From NCBI GenBank assembly GCA_027038155.1, contig JALVXW010000063.1, forward strand, positions 1-15,233: a stretch of 15,233 bases of DNA. The letters are read 5' to 3'. Of the stretch, positions 14,501 through 15,233 are shown piece by piece. A program made the translations under genes and the position numbers. Within the stretch, counting starts at the first letter, position 1; each line of letters starts with the position of its first letter. A model generated the notes under the pieces. It searched no databases, had not been told where the DNA came from, and was given only the letters and a program-made list of their open reading frames with translations. The DNA is from Sulfurovum sp. (GTDB taxonomy: Bacteria > Campylobacterota > Campylobacteria > Campylobacterales > Sulfurovaceae).

Positions 14501-14898
14501 GGGTTTTTTGTTCTTTTATAGGTGCCTACTTCTACCCATGCAGTTAAACCACATTGTGCTTCACAGTTGGAACAAACAGTTGGAACAAGCATAAATTCAT
14601 TAACTTTGATACCATCTTTATTGCTTTCACTGCGTACACCATTTCTTCCAATACCACCACGTTTCCAATCATCACCATCTAACTCTTTAAATGAGTCCCA
14701 CTCTTTGAGTGGTGGATAAAATGAAAGCACCTTAGGTGTAGCAGTAAACTCTTTCTCTTCTGCTGTTGCTGGTGTATCAACTATGGTTTCAAATACACCT
14801 GCAGCGAGTGTTGCACCTGCTACAGAGTATGCTGTACCTTTAAGGAAGCTTCTTCTACCTTCGATAAAGTTATTGTCTTGTTTCATTGATTTTGTCAT
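11536..14898 (-). CDS. TAT-exported molybdopterin oxidoreductase catalytic subunit (PsrA/TtrA/SrdA/Phs group)
   Basis: An 1120-residue catalytic subunit of a complex iron-sulfur molybdoenzyme. It has a twin-arginine signal (R15-R16-SFLK, hydrophobic 22-36, likely cleavage after ATA at 44-46). The FS0 cluster ligands are C109-x2-C112-x3-C116 and C155 within SRGRNCAKGYA. The Mo ligand is probably C251 (SHTNICSAG), placing it in the Cys-ligated polysulfide/thiosulfate/tetrathionate/selenate branch rather than the Ser-ligated DMSO reductases. The C-terminal MGD-binding domain starts near 850 and includes SVNSKHL and C951-SHHAGRW. At 1120 residues it is much longer than PsrA or PhsA and closer to TtrA-like proteins. 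The preceding NrfD-type gene gives a C-then-A order as in ttrBCA and srdBCA. AAGGAG, overlapping the NrfD stop, supports the start. Periplasmic; the substrate cannot be decided from sequence. Confidence 0.9.
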   Translation of the reverse strand: MTKSMKQDNNFIEGRRSFLKGTAYSVAGATLAAGVFETIVDTPATAEEKEFTATPKVLSFYPPLKEWDSFKELDGDDWKRGGIGRNGVRSESNKDGIKVNEFMLVPTVCSNCEAQCGLTAWVEVGTYKRTKNPKDLFVKKYMGNPLHAGSRGRNCAKGYAAKTQMYDPDRIPFPLMRAPGSKRGEGKWVRTTWDEAMAKIGKKMHDTLKVGDELSKKSIMYHVGRPNENGFGHRVPHSLGCDGYDSHTNICSAGAREGTIQWANDDRNSPDWGNAKLVFLQSSHAADAGHYFQQSAGFIADARRKGAKLVVMDPRMSNSAGMADLWLPVWPGTEAALYLHLANRILNEKGLNGEDLVNHEFVKNWVNWDQMMKDREYLEFIKSKGYISKVPVGESYEEFIEMLKELYAPYTRDFVIKECKLEGFGHKLDELYDMFIDAGDRVATYLWRAGSIAHRGGWMNTRTGFFPLVLRGALAGNKGGTGMHHWHVVSVNGKGDAATVAGERPPRVDVWNEIAWPPEYPLSAFEMSHIMPHLLLDDEWRAKWKAKGLTNIPEKLAVWIPRMYNPVWINPDGFRWIEALKREDKIELSFNLSPTWSETNWYCDFVLPVGLAGERHDQSSEPTKPAKILAFKNPALRVALEKTGWKPKDPTRATLEAHMAAGLGEIWEEVEFWANIMVHHVDPDGSLGIRKFWASKEDPARAVTVPEWYQAALGKIPNLRKAASENPKYKNSKYPNYEMMRDMGTWLVEDNIFRPQERPLKEKDGKYIAHGHEYSKDEVIIDELGTIKVEDHVFGGEKKIGVIVKDEAKEGWHTLTGKLEFYSKWMAEWKWPEYAIPIYPTNAEERKKMVHIVTQVHHDFIDPAKNEFALNTVFRLPYNIHTRSVNSKHLMEISQNHNPVWIATKDAERMGIKRGDAIKVTISDTVSGLESGYFIAMAVPTEGSMPGVAQCSHHAGRWKLKNAVKIPGFQHKLGVLGLGAPLYDMTMDGKVGTMKPKQDINMGMQARRDTWQFKEYNKDLDNIWWDGMSGSWQNAVAPSHPDPIAGNHAWHQKVRIEKAAPTDKIGDIWVNYENNFKVYQAWRDKLTRPLDANDTLRRPVHIKRPAVPLTLKAYSVNLKG

Positions 14899-14911
14899 AG
14901 ATATCTTCTCC

Positions 14912-15233
14912 TTAACTTAAGTTTAGCAATTGTGGAATTTTAAGCCATACATCTTTTGCCATATATAGTCCTGCCAATGCTAAAATCGCTGCTACTCTCA
15001 GTAGCGTTTTGTTATCACTCTTCATATTGCCAACAGCGATAAAGAATGGAATGATAAATCCAAGTACCATACCAAACCAGAACTCAACATTGTATGGACC
15101 ACCTGAGTGAACAAACGCCAATGTTGCTTCTGCTTCTGCTGATTTGAATGAGAAGAAATACTCACCCATATACATCATAAATGAGAAGAATGTTGCAATA
15201 GCAAGTACAAGTGCTAAATCACGTCTTGCTTCT
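14912..15233 (-). CDS. NrfD/PsrC-family membrane subunit, C-terminal part (5' end outside window)
   Basis: The frame is open from the right edge of the window to the TAA at 14912, giving about 107 C-terminal residues. An ATG at 15178 is internal, because 18 in-frame codons precede it without a stop. Three hydrophobic spans are visible, and the loop between the first two carries VHSGGPYNVEFWFG, typical of NrfD/PsrC/SoeC/TtrC subunits. These polytopic proteins anchor the periplasmic catalytic subunits and exchange electrons with the quinone pool. It ends 13 bases before the molybdoenzyme start, so the two are one operon. An iron-sulfur B subunit is expected just beyond the window. Confidence 0.85.
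   Translation of the reverse strand, partial: EARRDLALVLAIATFFSFMMYMGEYFFSFKSAEAEATLAFVHSGGPYNVEFWFGMVLGFIIPFFIAVGNMKSDNKTLLRVAAILALAGLYMAKDVWLKIPQLLNLS

Noticed and set aside
15176..15178. ATG at 15178 as the start of an 88-residue protein
   Set aside because: The frame stays open upstream to the window edge with membrane-helix sequence, and the protein is the C-terminal end of an NrfD-type subunit, so this ATG is internal.
1..15233. CRISPR arrays, tRNA or rRNA genes, insertion sequences
   Set aside because: No regularly spaced repeats, cloverleaf-like segments, transposase motifs or terminal inverted repeats were seen on reading both strands by eye.

Overview
The window looks like a chromosomal segment from a Campylobacterota (epsilonproteobacterial) chemolithotroph of the Sulfurovum/Sulfurimonas kind. 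The evidence is the bifunctional IspDF, the orphan HP1021/CemR-type regulator with a serine at the phosphoacceptor position, the low GC, the scarcity of recognisable -35 boxes, and a periplasmic molybdoenzyme operon typical of sulfur-respiring members. The genus call is inference; no rRNA or tRNA gene is present.

Left part (1-4250): the 5' end of an Mrp/ApbC-type ATPase gene reads leftward. It is divergent from a tight rightward operon ispDF - cemR(HP1021-like) - sat-like - pgpA. This arrangement matches, from memory, Campylobacter jejuni Cj1606c-Cj1610. The divergent spacer has a TATAAT box and, just downstream, two CemR/HP1021-box-like heptamers exactly 10 bp apart, which suggests autoregulation. 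The sat-like protein keeps the ATP-sulfurylase scaffold but has lost residues of the QxRNPxHxxHE active-site motif. A strongly translated-looking 32-residue single-span membrane peptide follows pgpA.

Middle part (4313-8640, minus strand): a compact cassette of four overlapping or abutting genes. In transcription order these are a 39-residue protein missed by simple ORF length cut-offs, a DUF2868-type four-span membrane protein, a DUF3482-type GTPase, and a clearly more AT-rich leucine-rich-repeat protein. The set starts at its own TATAAT box and looks like a membrane-associated GTPase system of unknown function with a variable LRR partner. It is the most likely place in the window for an undescribed system.

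Right part (8669-15233, minus strand): a respiratory molybdoenzyme locus. In transcription order it holds the end of an NrfD/PsrC-type membrane quinone-interacting subunit, a 1120-residue TAT-exported molybdopterin catalytic subunit with a cysteine Mo ligand (PsrA/TtrA/SrdA/Phs type), a TorD-family chaperone, a multi-cluster ferredoxin with a C-terminal zinc ribbon, and two small proteins of unknown function. The last four genes overlap or nearly touch and are probably assembly factors or electron carriers. The substrate (polysulfide, thiosulfate, tetrathionate, selenate or similar) cannot be told from the sequence. No mobile element, CRISPR array or structural RNA gene was seen.
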